From positions 1 through 64,000 of the forward strand of contig NZ_JACIET010000003.1 of assembly GCF_014197015.1 (NCBI RefSeq): a stretch of 64,000 nucleotides of DNA. The letters run 5' to 3'. This stretch comes from Niveibacterium umoris (GTDB lineage: Bacteria; Pseudomonadota; Gammaproteobacteria; Burkholderiales; Rhodocyclaceae). The notes below the pieces were generated by a model that searched no databases, was not told where the DNA came from, and was given only the letters and a program-made list of their open reading frames with translations. The position numbers and the translations under genes were made by a program. Below, one piece after another: positions 44,901 to 53,118 of this stretch; the stretch's first letter is position 1, and each line of letters opens with the position of its first letter.

Positions 44901-47851
44901 CCGGTCGTGCCGATAACGCTGTCGATCGCCGAAACGACCAGCGTCGCCGCCTCCAGCAAGGTCACGGCGTCAGCACCTGCGGAGCCGATGACAGATTCCA
45001 CTGCCGTCACCGCGACAGTGCCACCTGAGAGGATCGTCAGGGTATCGGTACCACCCGTGCCGATGACGGTTTCGACCGACTGGGTCGCAAGCGCCCCGCC
45101 GGAGATCATCGTGAGGACATCCACATCGGTCGAACCGAGGACGGACTCGATGTCGTCGATTGCAAGGCTGCCCCCCGCAAGCAGGGTCACAGTCTCGACG
45201 TCGGTGGTGCCGACGAGGGACTCGATGCCCGACACCGCCAGCGCGATCGCGTTATCGAGTGTGACGGTATCCGTACCGGCCGACCCGATCACGACGTCGA
45301 TATCCGACAAGGTGATGTCGCTTGCCGCGAGCAGCGTGACCGTGTCTCCATCGGTGGTCCCGATCACGGAGTCCACCTGCAGCACACGAACATGGTTCGC
45401 GTTGAGCAGCGTCAGCGTGATGGTGTCGCTCGCGTTCGCACCGAGCACGCTCTCGACTGCATCCACCGCAACGCTTGCGGCATCCAGAACCGTCACTACG
45501 TCGGCATCGGCAGAGCCAATCAGGCTGTCAATCCCCGATACGGCAAAGGCACCACCGGAAATCATCGTGACGGTATCGGTGTCGGTCGAGCCGATCAGGG
45601 TCTCAACCCGCGTAACCGAGATCGTGGCCCCGCCGTCCGCCAGCGTGACGGTGTCGGTGCTGGTCGAACCGATCACCGTATCGACATCGCTGACCCAGAG
45701 CGATCCGGCCGCCAGCAGCGTCACCGTCTCGACCCCGGCAGTCGCAACGATCGATTCAATGCCGGACACCCGCACATGACCCGCTGCCATCAGCGTCAGC
45801 GTGTCCGTGCCCGCCGAACCGATCACCGATTCGACCGCGCTGATCGCGAGATCGGCGGCCGAGAGCAGCGTCACCGTATCGGCGCCCGCCGCGCCGGTCA
45901 GGCTCGCAATGTTGCCGTCGATCGCAATGTTCGAGGCAGAAAGGAGCGTAACCGTGTCGCCCGAGCCTGCGCTCAGCAGCGATTCGATGCCCTGAACGGC
46001 AATCGTCGCACCGCCCGCCGCCAGCGTGACGGTGTCGGTGCCGGACGAGCCGATCAGCGAATCGACGTCACTCACCTGGATCGCGACGCCATCGAGCAGG
46101 GTGACCGTGTCGACATCGGTCGTTCCGACCAGATCCTCGACACTTGAGACCGACAGGGCCCCCGCCGCAAGCAGCGTAATCGTGTCGCTATCGGTCGAGC
46201 CGATGACCGTCTGCACATCCGAGATCGCGACCTCGGCCTGGTCGAGGAAGGTCAGGGTATCGACGCCGGCACTGCCGATGACGCTATCGACGTTGCCGGA
46301 GAGAACCAGCGAGCTTGCGGACAGCAAGGTGACGGTATCGCCACCGGCACTGGACACCAGCGACTCGACGCCCCCCACCACGATGTCGGAAGCCGCGAGC
46401 AGCGTCACCGTATCGACGCCACCACTGCCGATGACACTTTCCACATCGGACAGCGCGCTGCTGCCAGCAGCAAGCAGCGTCAGGGTTTCGACATCGGTCG
46501 AGCCGAGCACGGTTTCGACGCCGGATGCCGCGATGGCGAGGCCGCCCGCAACGATCGTCACCGTATCGGTGCCCGTCGAACCGAGCACGGTATCCACGTC
46601 GCTGACCGTCAGGCTGCTGCCCGCCAGCAGCGAAACCGTGTCTGTGTCCGTGGTGCCGACGATGGACTCGACTGCCGACAAGGCAATCGAGCCGCTGGCC
46701 AGCAGCGTCAGGGTGTCAGCACCGGCTGAGCCGATCACCGTCTCGACGGCACTCAATGCGAGGTCGGCCGCCGACAGCAGCGTCACTGTATCGGCACCGC
46801 CCGAGCCAAGCAGGCTCCCGATACCGCCGTCCAGGGCGATCGAACCCGCCGCCAGCAGCGTTACCGTGTCACCGGAACCGGAGGTCAGCAGCGACTCGAT
46901 GCCGGAAACTGCGATCGTCGCCCCACCGGCGGCGAGCGTCACGGTGTCCGTACCGGTGGAACCGATCAGGGTATCCACATCGCTGACGGTCATCACCGCT
47001 GCATCGAGCAGCGTCACCGTGTCGGTATCGGTGGTCGCGACCAGATTCTCGACGCCCGACACAGATAGCGAACCGTTGGCGAGCAGCGTCACGGTATCCG
47101 AGTCCGTCGAGCCGATGACGGTCTCGACTGCAGACACCGACACATCGGCCTGATCCAGGAAAGTCACCGTATCCGTGCCGCCGGAGCCGACGAGGCTGTC
47201 GATCGACCCCGACACCACCAGGTTGCTGGCCGCCAGCAGGGTCACGGTGTCGCCACCTGCAGTGGAGATCAGCGACTCGACATTGGCGATCGCGACATCG
47301 GACGCCGCCAGGAGCGTGATGGTGTCGACGTCGGTTGAGCCGGTCAGGCTGTCGATATCGGAAATGGCGACCGCCCCACCAGCCAGCAGCGTGACGGTAT
47401 CGGCGTCCGTGGAGCCGATCAACGTATCGACCGCGGACACGCTGATCGAGAGCCCGCCAGCGTCGATGGTGACAGTGTCCGTTCCGGTCGAGCCGATCAG
47501 CGTCTCGACCGCACTCACCAGCATGCTGCCCGCAGCCAGCATCGTCACCGTGTCGGTATCGGTGCTGCCGACCAGGCTCTCGACGCTGCTGATCGCGATC
47601 GTGCTTGCGCTGGCCAGCGTAATCGTATCGGTGGCGTTGGAGCCGAGCAGCGAGTCGATGGCATCGACCACCATGTCGCCCGCGCTCAGCAAGGTCACGG
47701 TCTCGACCGCGCCGGTCCCGGTCAGCGACTCCACTGCGCCGATGGCCAGCGTCCCGCCAGTCAGCAGGGTTACGGTATCGGTATCAGTCGACCCGACAAT
47801 GCTCTCGATCGGACTGACGGTGATCCCGTTGATGATCGCGGTTACGCTCAT
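38957..47851 (-). CDS. Giant Ser/Thr-rich 25-residue repeat protein, type I secretion substrate
   Basis: From the ATG at 47851 (GGAG eight bases upstream; a GTG at 47860 is too close to it) the protein has 2,964 residues. After about ten residues it is almost entirely a tandem repeat of 25 residues, like ESVIGSTGTDTVTLLAAGSL plus VSGV, roughly 110 copies (2,840 residues). About a third of positions are Ser/Thr. I see no cysteine and very few aromatics in the repeats. The alternating hydrophobic pattern with Gly-Thr-Asp turns suggests a beta-solenoid. The last 116 residues hold one RTX-like GKGGADVLKGGTGSDLF and a type I secretion end (SSLDQSDFLWS). No N-terminal signal peptide is present. S-layer-like protein or giant adhesin are the likely roles. 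Confidence 0.9.
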   Translation of the reverse strand: MSVTAIINGITVSPIESIVGSTDTDTVTLLTGGTLAIGAVESLTGTGAVETVTLLSAGDMVVDAIDSLLGSNATDTITLASASTIAISSVESLVGSTDTDTVTMLAAGSMLVSAVETLIGSTGTDTVTIDAGGLSISVSAVDTLIGSTDADTVTLLAGGAVAISDIDSLTGSTDVDTITLLAASDVAIANVESLISTAGGDTVTLLAASNLVVSGSIDSLVGSGGTDTVTFLDQADVSVSAVETVIGSTDSDTVTLLANGSLSVSGVENLVATTDTDTVTLLDAAVMTVSDVDTLIGSTGTDTVTLAAGGATIAVSGIESLLTSGSGDTVTLLAAGSIALDGGIGSLLGSGGADTVTLLSAADLALSAVETVIGSAGADTLTLLASGSIALSAVESIVGTTDTDTVSLLAGSSLTVSDVDTVLGSTGTDTVTIVAGGLAIAASGVETVLGSTDVETLTLLAAGSSALSDVESVIGSGGVDTVTLLAASDIVVGGVESLVSSAGGDTVTLLSASSLVLSGNVDSVIGSAGVDTLTFLDQAEVAISDVQTVIGSTDSDTITLLAAGALSVSSVEDLVGTTDVDTVTLLDGVAIQVSDVDSLIGSSGTDTVTLAAGGATIAVQGIESLLSAGSGDTVTLLSASNIAIDGNIASLTGAAGADTVTLLSAADLAISAVESVIGSAGTDTLTLMAAGHVRVSGIESIVATAGVETVTLLAAGSLWVSDVDTVIGSTSTDTVTLADGGATISVTRVETLIGSTDTDTVTMISGGAFAVSGIDSLIGSADADVVTVLDAASVAVDAVESVLGANASDTITLTLLNANHVRVLQVDSVIGTTDGDTVTLLAASDITLSDIDVVIGSAGTDTVTLDNAIALAVSGIESLVGTTDVETVTLLAGGSLAIDDIESVLGSTDVDVLTMISGGALATQSVETVIGTGGTDTLTILSGGTVAVTAVESVIGSAGADAVTLLEAATLVVSAIDSVIGTTGTDTVTMAAAGSLRVQDVESVLGTTGTDTLTLLTAGQVSTSSIETLIGSAGQDRITLLAAGAVRVSSIETLIGTAGTETVTMLAGGAMRISAIESVIGSSGTDTLTLLTAASLTVSSVELVVGSAGTDTVTMLSAGSIKTSGVESVIGSSGDDALSLFGASTVAISAIESLTGSTSTDTVTLLAATDLYASAVDTLIGSAGIDTMNLLVSASVAVSAVESVVGGSGVDTLTLLAAGSVTVAKVESVLGTTDVETLTLMGGGAVAVSDIESLIGGAGADTVTLLAADSVAISGVERLVGTTGTDTVTMLAAGSLSVAKVESLLGSTGTDTLTLTEAGSIALSSVESVLGTTGVDTVTLIGGSGTVVMSAIDSVIGTGGTDVVQLMSGGAVRVSAVESIIGTTDAETLVLLAAGSVAVSQIDSVIGTAGTETITLLAAGALAVSGVESIIGTTGVETLTLLSAAAVALSDVDSVIGTSGTETVTLLNAGRVVMVGIESVVGSAGADTVVLQSATNLRASAVESVIGSGGVDTVTLLSASSIVVSSVESIVGSAGTDTVTALIGGTLRVSSVESVLGSTGTDTLVLLAAGDIAVSSIESIVGTTGTETVTLLGGGTIAAQGVESFIGSTASDSVMLLTAGTYSASAIDSIVGTSGTEVLNLLDAASVAVGNIETVLGGTGVDTVTMLSSGALRVSGVESVIGTAGVDVVTLAAAAQIRISGVETLIGTTGTDTVVLTAAGALRVSAVESILGTTGTDAVTLLNAASVYVSAVESVVGTSGTDTVTLLAAGSLYVNGVETVVGTAGTDTVNMVSAGSIRVTGIETVLGTTGTDVVVMLAGGNLAVSAVESVLGTTDTETLTLLAASSVRVSDIESIIGTTGVDTVSLLAADSVVVSAVDYVVGSSGTDTLTLLSAGAISVGAIESVIGSTGADIVTMATAGTMMITAVESVIGSSGTDRITLLAAASLAVSGIESVTGTTDVDTVTLLAAGGIALSGVESVIGTTGTDVATLLVASDLKVSGVESVIGSTGSDTVSLLGAASLAVSNVETVLGTTGVDTVTLLAGASVALSGVESVIGSSAVDTVTLLVGTHLRAGGVESVLGSTATDTLTLLGARWVRISSIESVIGSTATDTVTLLAAGTTRLSAVESVVGTTGTDTVVLLAATNLNASGIESVIGSAGSDTLTLLAAGSTYVSAIESVIGTSGTDTLTLLAAGSLAISGLETVIGTAGVETLTLLNAMNLKISGVESVIGSSSSDTVTLLVGGALAVSGVESVLGSTDTDTVTLLAAGNLRISGVESVIGSAGTDTVLMMSAAALAVSGVESVVGTSGVETLTLLSAANVRIAAIESVIGTTGVDTLTLLSGANLRISAIESVVGSTATDTVTLLAATHLRENGVESVIGSAGVDTVTLLASASLRASGVETVLGTTGVDTVTLLSASSISFSGIESVVGTSGVDTVSLLAAANLYASAIDSVIGSTGTDTLTLLAATGNVNISGIENVVGTSSSDTVTLLAAGSVRLSTIESVLGSAGVDTISLLGATNLRASGIETVIGSTGSDAVTLLAAGALALSGVESLVGTTGTDTVTLLAATQLRAASVDSVIGSAGVDTLQLLNAGSVYIGGTESVLGSSGTDTITLLTAGQVRISGVESFIGTAGIDTVNMMAAGVLHVSGVDTLIGSVGTDTVTMLSAGSMLVSGVESVIGSAGTDTLTFSVATTIRLSGIESVIGSTGTDSITMLAADHLRLSGVETVIGTAGVETVTMLSASSLRTSAIDSIIGSTGTDTITLLAGGTVNVTAIESVIGSSGVDTVTLLAATDLKTMSVETVIGSGSTDTVTLLAAGTLAVSSVETVVGTTGVDTITVLGSVGSTIIGKGGADVLKGGTGSDLFVYTAIADSAVGEADTISNFQSDGTDTLVFQGLLSGAFDFIGGGTVAFSGGGYTEARFNDTTKVLEIDLDGNQTVDMQIKLTGVSLSSLDQSDFLWS
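38957..47851 (-). repeat. Tandem 75-bp coding repeat array
   Basis: At DNA level the giant gene is a tandem array with a 75-bp period (a few units 72-78 bp). Units differ in many bases, so the array is old and diversified rather than freshly expanded. Codon use at synonymous sites varies between units. Because of the repeat, the opposite strand is also open in long frames, which are not genes. Confidence 0.85.
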
Positions 47852-48285
47852 GGCAAGCACTCCGGGAGGGCGAGCCCTGGTCAGGACCTGCCCTCCGATA
47901 GATCTTTATAGTGCGGAGGGCTTCCCCTCTCGCTTCGTTCCGTACGGCTCTTAACGGCTTCGAAAACATGAACTTAAGGGGCACACACCCCGCAGAGTCC
48001 TGGCCCGGAACAGATTTAACAAAATCAACGGAACTGCCGTTTTTTGGTGGATTTGTCGGGCGCATGAACCCGAGAAACTCGACTGCCTCAACAGACAATT
48101 TCAGTATTGCGTGTGCGACGCACTGCTGAGCCCCCACAAGGGCACGGTCGACCGCGTCCTGTTCAAGCCCGCGACCATCGATGCCGTAACTGAAGGATGG
48201 GGGCGCAGGGCGCGACCCCTGCGTTTGCAGCCCCCTAATTCAGCGCCCTCTGCGACGATCGTTCATGCCAGCGCGAGGGAGCAAC
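47852..48285. promoter_or_regulatory. 434-bp divergent intergenic region with promoter of the giant gene
   Basis: No gene is visible. On the minus strand TATAAA lies in the loop of an inverted repeat with arms GCCCTCCG / CGGAGGGC (47890-47921), about 50 bp before the giant gene's start. This could be a -10 box within an operator or a leader hairpin. No convincing -35 was found. The other half presumably carries the promoter of the TonB receptor. Confidence 0.4.
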
Positions 48286-50469
48286 ATGAAGAAGAACACG
48301 GTCAGGTACAGCAGCGGTTTGCTGATCGCTCTGACCTGTGCATCGGTTTCAGCGCAGACGGCAGACGATACGTTGCTCGACATGGATCTGGCGCGGCTCG
48401 GCGAAATCACGCTGGCGCCGAGCGCCACGATGACGCCAACGACCGCCCGCCGCCAGCCGGCTTCGGTCACCGTGATCGACCGCTCGATGATCCGCGACAG
48501 CGCGGCACGCAGTCTTTTCGACCTGCTCGAAACCTACGTCCCGAACTTTCACTACCTCCCGCACCACTGGGAAGCGCCCCACATGGGCATGCGCGCGATC
48601 ATCGGTGACCGCGACGACAAATACCTGATCGTCCTCAACGGCCGAGTCCTGAACGAGCTGACGCACTACGGTGCGATGAGCGAACGGGATCTGCCGATGC
48701 TCGACGACATCCACCACATCGACGTCGTGCGCGGCCCCGGCTCGGTGATCTACGGCCCCGGTGCTGTGTCGATGGTCATCAACATCCAGACCGAATCGGC
48801 CACCGACAACAGCGGTGACGCGGCCACGCTCAAACTAGGGGCCGTCGAGCAATTCGAGAGCCTGGAGTTCAAGAAGAGCCTGAGCTTCGGCGCGCGGCAT
48901 GGCTTGCTGCTGTATGCCGGCATGGCGGCCTACCAGGGCGCCGACCAGTCCGACGCCCCGATGGTCTATGGCAATACCTTTCAGACCACCTGGGGCCAGA
49001 CCGTGCATGCCGGTGAGCCCACGCCGTTCGAGGTGCCGGACAACCATGCCGCCTTCCGAGGCAAGCCGCGCATGAAGTTCCACGCCGACTACGAACTGGA
49101 CGACTTCCGCGCCTGGCTGCGCTACACCCAAGGCGGCGAAGAACTGACCTGGGAGCACAAGATCTTCGGCCTGCCACCGGTGGGATTCGGCGCGCCGGGC
49201 AGCCCACAGGCAAGCTTCCCGATCCAGGGTGTGGGTTACCGCCAGCTGGTGCTCGATCTGTCGAACCGCTGGGCACTGGGGCGCGATCTGTCGCTCGAAC
49301 TCAAGGGGGGCTACGACAGCTTCACTTACGAACGCACCATCACCCGCATCGCACCGCCCTGGACACCAAGCGAGAACCACCGCGAGGATCACTACACCTT
49401 GCGCGGCACGCTGCGCGGCAAGGCGGGCGATACCCAGGCATTTGCCGCCGGAGCCGAATACGTCTATTCGCGCTACGGACTGCCGAGCCCCGGCTATGGC
49501 GATGTGCCGCCATACTCAGCCGCGATTGGCCCCAACACGCCCCAGTGGAGCACCAGCGCATTTGGTCTGTTTGGCGAACACCAGTGGCAAGCCACCGACA
49601 CGCTCACCAATTTCCTGGGCCTTCGCGTGGACAAGGACGAATACACGCAAGCCATGTGGTCGCCGCGCTGGTCTGTTGTGTATGCGCCGAACGAACGCGA
49701 CACGTTCAAGTCGGTGTTGAGCCGCTCGGTGCGCAAGAACAACGCAGAGGAACTGTTCAAACAGCACCGCGCCGGGCAAACGTCGGAACCCGAAATCCTG
49801 CAGGGCATCGAACTGATCTATCAACGAACCCTGACGCCCGCGCTACGCCTTGACGTCTCGATGTTCTACAACCAGGTGCAGGTGATTGGCATCAACACCG
49901 CAAGCCTGCGCTCGACCCGCATCGCCGACTTCAACTACACCGGCGCTGAATTCGAACTCAGCTACAAGACGGCGGCGTGGCGGCTCTCGGCTTCGCACGC
50001 GTCGACGCGCTTGCTTGAGTTCAATGCGGAACCCGGTGTGGTCACGCGCCTTTCGGCGGCCTATCTCGGCTATGGCAATGATCTGAATAACTGGAGCAAC
50101 CAGATCACCAAGATCGCAGCGACCTGGCAATACGCCCCGCAGTGGCGTCTGAGCGGGGCGCTGCGCGTGTTCTGGGGCTACCCGGGCGCACAGGCAGTCA
50201 CGCAAGCCATCAACGACGCATTTCATCCAGGCTCACCATCAACATCCTCCCTGTCCGATCCGGGTTACACCGACAGCTTCCAGGAAGCCGTGTTCCTGGA
50301 CTTCGGCGCGCAGTACCAGATGACGCAGCGCGACACGTTCAGCTTCAACGCCTACAACGCGCTTGGCTGGGTGGACCATCGCTACAACAAGCGCCTCTAC
50401 CTGCTCAACGGCACCAACTACCGCGCTGAGGCGCCCGCAATCGCAGTGGGATATCGGCATGAGTTCTAA
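48286..50469 (+). CDS. TonB-dependent outer membrane receptor
   Basis: From the ATG after GAGGGAG the protein has 727 residues, with a signal peptide (about 1-22). A plug domain (about 45-165; TARRQPASVTVIDRSMI, VVRGPGSVIYGPGAVSMVIN) and a 22-strand-type beta-barrel ending in an aromatic residue (VGYRHEF) follow. The substrate cannot be read from the sequence. The following yfiR-like and histidine-kinase genes point to a regulated uptake or signalling role. Confidence 0.92.
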   Translation: MKKNTVRYSSGLLIALTCASVSAQTADDTLLDMDLARLGEITLAPSATMTPTTARRQPASVTVIDRSMIRDSAARSLFDLLETYVPNFHYLPHHWEAPHMGMRAIIGDRDDKYLIVLNGRVLNELTHYGAMSERDLPMLDDIHHIDVVRGPGSVIYGPGAVSMVINIQTESATDNSGDAATLKLGAVEQFESLEFKKSLSFGARHGLLLYAGMAAYQGADQSDAPMVYGNTFQTTWGQTVHAGEPTPFEVPDNHAAFRGKPRMKFHADYELDDFRAWLRYTQGGEELTWEHKIFGLPPVGFGAPGSPQASFPIQGVGYRQLVLDLSNRWALGRDLSLELKGGYDSFTYERTITRIAPPWTPSENHREDHYTLRGTLRGKAGDTQAFAAGAEYVYSRYGLPSPGYGDVPPYSAAIGPNTPQWSTSAFGLFGEHQWQATDTLTNFLGLRVDKDEYTQAMWSPRWSVVYAPNERDTFKSVLSRSVRKNNAEELFKQHRAGQTSEPEILQGIELIYQRTLTPALRLDVSMFYNQVQVIGINTASLRSTRIADFNYTGAEFELSYKTAAWRLSASHASTRLLEFNAEPGVVTRLSAAYLGYGNDLNNWSNQITKIAATWQYAPQWRLSGALRVFWGYPGAQAVTQAINDAFHPGSPSTSSLSDPGYTDSFQEAVFLDFGAQYQMTQRDTFSFNAYNALGWVDHRYNKRLYLLNGTNYRAEAPAIAVGYRHEF

Positions 50470-50558
50470 CGGATCGCCGATCGCGCCCCGAGACGCATCG
50501 CCTACGGCGCACAACACCATGCGGATAGGGGGCATCGATTAGCGCCTGGCCCCACCGC

Positions 50559-51062
50559 TTGCAGGGACGCATCACCCGCCTGGCTTGCCTGGCAGTCGCA
50601 CTGGCCGCACAGCACGGCCACGCGGCACTCGGCGAAGCACAGGTGAAAGCGGCGTACCTGATCAATTTCACCCGTTACGTGCAGTGGCCTGCAACGTCAG
50701 GACACCAACTTTGCCTGGTCGGCGCAGACGACATCGCCGAATGGCTCGAACGCAACCAGGTCAGGAGCGGCGCAACAGTGAGGCGGCTGCTCGACCCGGG
50801 GGAAATTGAAGGCTGCACGCTGCTCTTCCTCGGTCGCGACAGCACGCAGACCCGCCAATGGCTGTCAGTCACGCGGGATCGCAGCGTGCTCACCGTAGGC
50901 GAACAACCGGGCTTCCTGCAAAAAGGCGGTGTGATCAACCTCGTGTATCAGAACAACACGTTGCGCTTCGAGGTAAATCTCGACAACGCACGGCAGGCGC
51001 ATCTGCAAGTCAGCTCACGTCTGCTCGCCGTCGCCGAGCATGTTGAGGGCACCCTGCCATGA
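50559..51062 (+). CDS. YfiR family periplasmic protein (DUF4154)
   Basis: The 167-residue protein has a TTG start (uncertain) and a signal peptide. The family signature is clear: AYLINFTRYVQWPA, then LCLVGADDI, VLTVGEQPGFLQKGGVINLV and FEVNLDNARQAHLQVSSRLL. In Pseudomonas, YfiR restrains the diguanylate cyclase YfiN from the periplasm. Here it overlaps a histidine kinase gene (ATGA), so it more likely modulates that sensor (inference). Confidence 0.88.
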   Translation: MQGRITRLACLAVALAAQHGHAALGEAQVKAAYLINFTRYVQWPATSGHQLCLVGADDIAEWLERNQVRSGATVRRLLDPGEIEGCTLLFLGRDSTQTRQWLSVTRDRSVLTVGEQPGFLQKGGVINLVYQNNTLRFEVNLDNARQAHLQVSSRLLAVAEHVEGTLP

Positions 51063-52957
51063 AGCTGCAACAACGCCTGATCCGCTTGAGCGTTGGCGTA
51101 CTGCTGCTGGGGCTGATCCTCCATGTCGCCCTTTTGCTTGGCTACGAACAATTGACCTACCGCGACCGCGCGCTGCAGGACTTGCGCGGCCGCGCACAGA
51201 TTCTCGCACTCAACAGCGCCGCCGCACTTGCCTTCAACGACACCCGCGCGGCCACCGAGAACCTGCAGACGCTGCGCACCGCACCTGCGGTTGTGCTGGG
51301 CTGCCTGTACGCCGAGGAAGCGACCCTGCTCGCGCATTACAGCCCGTCCGGCGCACGATGCCCGAAACGCCCGCAACCGGCCCAGGGGGCTGGCTCGATC
51401 CGCCACGTCGAATCCGTCATGGTTCAGGACCAGTCCGTCGGGCAGTTGCTGTTGGAAGAACGGCTGCCGACACTGGCCGAACGCCTGCCGCGATATGGCC
51501 TGTTGCTGCTCAGTGTGATCGCCGCCGAAGCGGTGTTGATTCTGGTGCTGGTCGTCGCACTTCGCAGGCGGGTGTTGATCCCGGTGCACGATCTGGCTGA
51601 ACTGGCTGCGCGCGTGACCGAGCGGCGCGATTACAGCCAACGGGTCAGCACTCATGGCTCAGACGAGATCGCCGCGCTGGGCATGGCCGTCAACCGGATG
51701 CTTTGCGCAATCGAGGAGCGCGAGGCCGCCATCAAGGAAAACGCACACCTTCTGCAAGCGCTGATCGATCACGCTCCGGCCGCGATCACCATGAAGACCA
51801 TGGACGGCCGCTACCTGCTCGCCAACCAGCAATTCGCCGAGCAACTTGGCGTCAGCACCGAGGCGGTCATTGGCTTGCAAGATATCGACCTGTTTCCGAC
51901 ACCTATCGCGCAAGCCCGCGACCAGGCCGATCGCGCGGCAGCGCAAGCGGAAGGCAGCCTGCGCGTTGAAGAACAACTGGGCGAACGCGTGTGGCTGAGC
52001 GAACGCTTCCCGCTGCGCAATGCAGCCAGCGAAATCTATGCCGTCTCGGCAATTGCGACCGATATAACCGAGCAGCGCGCGACGCAGGCATCGCTGGCTC
52101 AGGCGCTGGCCAATCTCACGCAATTGAACGAGACCCTCGAAGCGCGCGTGGCGCAACGCACTTTCGAGCTCAAGCAGGCAATGGACCAGCTGGTCCAGAG
52201 CGAGAAACTCGCAGCGCTTGGCAGCCTTGTCGCCGGCATCGCCCATGAGCTCAACACCCCGGTGGGCATGGTGGTCACGACCTCATCCACGATGTCCGAG
52301 CGCGCGCGTGAGCTGAAGGCAATGGTCGAGGGAGGCTCCATCTCGCGCAGCAAGCTCACCGAGTTTCTCGAAGACCTGGGCGCCGGCATGTCGCTGATCG
52401 AAAACAACAGCTTGCGCGCCGGTCGCCTGATCAACGACTTCAAGCAAGTCGCGGTCGATCAGACCAGCATGCGGCGGCGGCAATTCGACCTCGGCGCACT
52501 CATCGACGATACGCTGCACGCATTGGTGCCACTGTTCAAGCACAGCGGGCAACGCATCGAATCAAGCATTGGCCCCCAGATTGCCTGCGACAGCTACCCC
52601 GGCGCGATCGAGCAGATCGTCACCAACCTGATCCAGAACGCGTTGCTGCATGGCCTTGCAGGACGCAAGGACGGATTGATCGAACTGGGCGCACATGTCT
52701 CGCATGGCACGGTGCAATTGACGTTGCGCGACGACGGCAAGGGCATCGAAACGCAATACCTGCCGCACATCTTCGACCCCTTCTTCACGACACAGCTTGG
52801 TGCTGGTGGAAGTGGCCTCGGGCTCTACATCTGCCACAACCTGGCGCGCGGCATCCTCGGGGGCAAGATCGAAGCGAGCAATCACCCGCTCGGCGGCGCG
52901 ACCTTCGTGCTGACGTTCCCGGCGGTCGCCCCGCAGCGGGCAAGCGACGCGAGCTAG
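51059..52957 (+). CDS. Sensor histidine kinase (HAMP-PAS)
   Basis: The 632-residue protein has transmembrane helices at about 7-29 and 147-168 flanking a periplasmic domain, then HAMP (about 170-225). A PAS domain (about 235-355; LIDHAPAAITMKTMDGRYLL) and a coiled coil lead to the kinase core. The H-box is GIAHELNTPVG, the N-box NLIQNALLHGL, and the G boxes DDGKGI and GGSGLGLYICHNLA. It autophosphorylates on histidine. No response regulator is adjacent, so the partner lies elsewhere. It is coupled to the yfiR-like gene. Confidence 0.92.
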   Translation: MKLQQRLIRLSVGVLLLGLILHVALLLGYEQLTYRDRALQDLRGRAQILALNSAAALAFNDTRAATENLQTLRTAPAVVLGCLYAEEATLLAHYSPSGARCPKRPQPAQGAGSIRHVESVMVQDQSVGQLLLEERLPTLAERLPRYGLLLLSVIAAEAVLILVLVVALRRRVLIPVHDLAELAARVTERRDYSQRVSTHGSDEIAALGMAVNRMLCAIEEREAAIKENAHLLQALIDHAPAAITMKTMDGRYLLANQQFAEQLGVSTEAVIGLQDIDLFPTPIAQARDQADRAAAQAEGSLRVEEQLGERVWLSERFPLRNAASEIYAVSAIATDITEQRATQASLAQALANLTQLNETLEARVAQRTFELKQAMDQLVQSEKLAALGSLVAGIAHELNTPVGMVVTTSSTMSERARELKAMVEGGSISRSKLTEFLEDLGAGMSLIENNSLRAGRLINDFKQVAVDQTSMRRRQFDLGALIDDTLHALVPLFKHSGQRIESSIGPQIACDSYPGAIEQIVTNLIQNALLHGLAGRKDGLIELGAHVSHGTVQLTLRDDGKGIETQYLPHIFDPFFTTQLGAGGSGLGLYICHNLARGILGGKIEASNHPLGGATFVLTFPAVAPQRASDAS

Positions 52958-53118
52958 GGGCGCAGGCGCCGCAGGCACTGGGGTGCGGCTCGCTTCGACA
53001 TGACGAGGCCACCGAGCCCCCCCCGCACGAACCAGAGAAGAGCTGGACCCCGACAATGCGCAGCCAATGACATTGGACTGTCGTAGACTGCCGGGTTTGC
53101 TCTCCAGTCAAATCCGCC

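Noticed and set aside
38957-47851. Regular 75-bp periodicity resembling a CRISPR or satellite array.
   Set aside because: There is no conserved repeat with variable spacers; the whole array stays open in one frame and encodes a clear protein repeat.
39273-47954. Eight long consecutive open frames on the plus strand opposite the giant gene (250-520 codons each).
   Set aside because: They mirror the 75-bp repeat read in reverse; their peptides are themselves monotonous repeats with no starts, ribosome sites or known domains. The minus-strand frame has a start, a ribosome site, a secretion domain and an operon.
48027-48045. Short hairpin AACGG/CCGTT followed by T-run in the giant-gene/TonB gap.
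   Set aside because: A 5-bp stem is too weak to call a terminator, and no gene upstream needs one.
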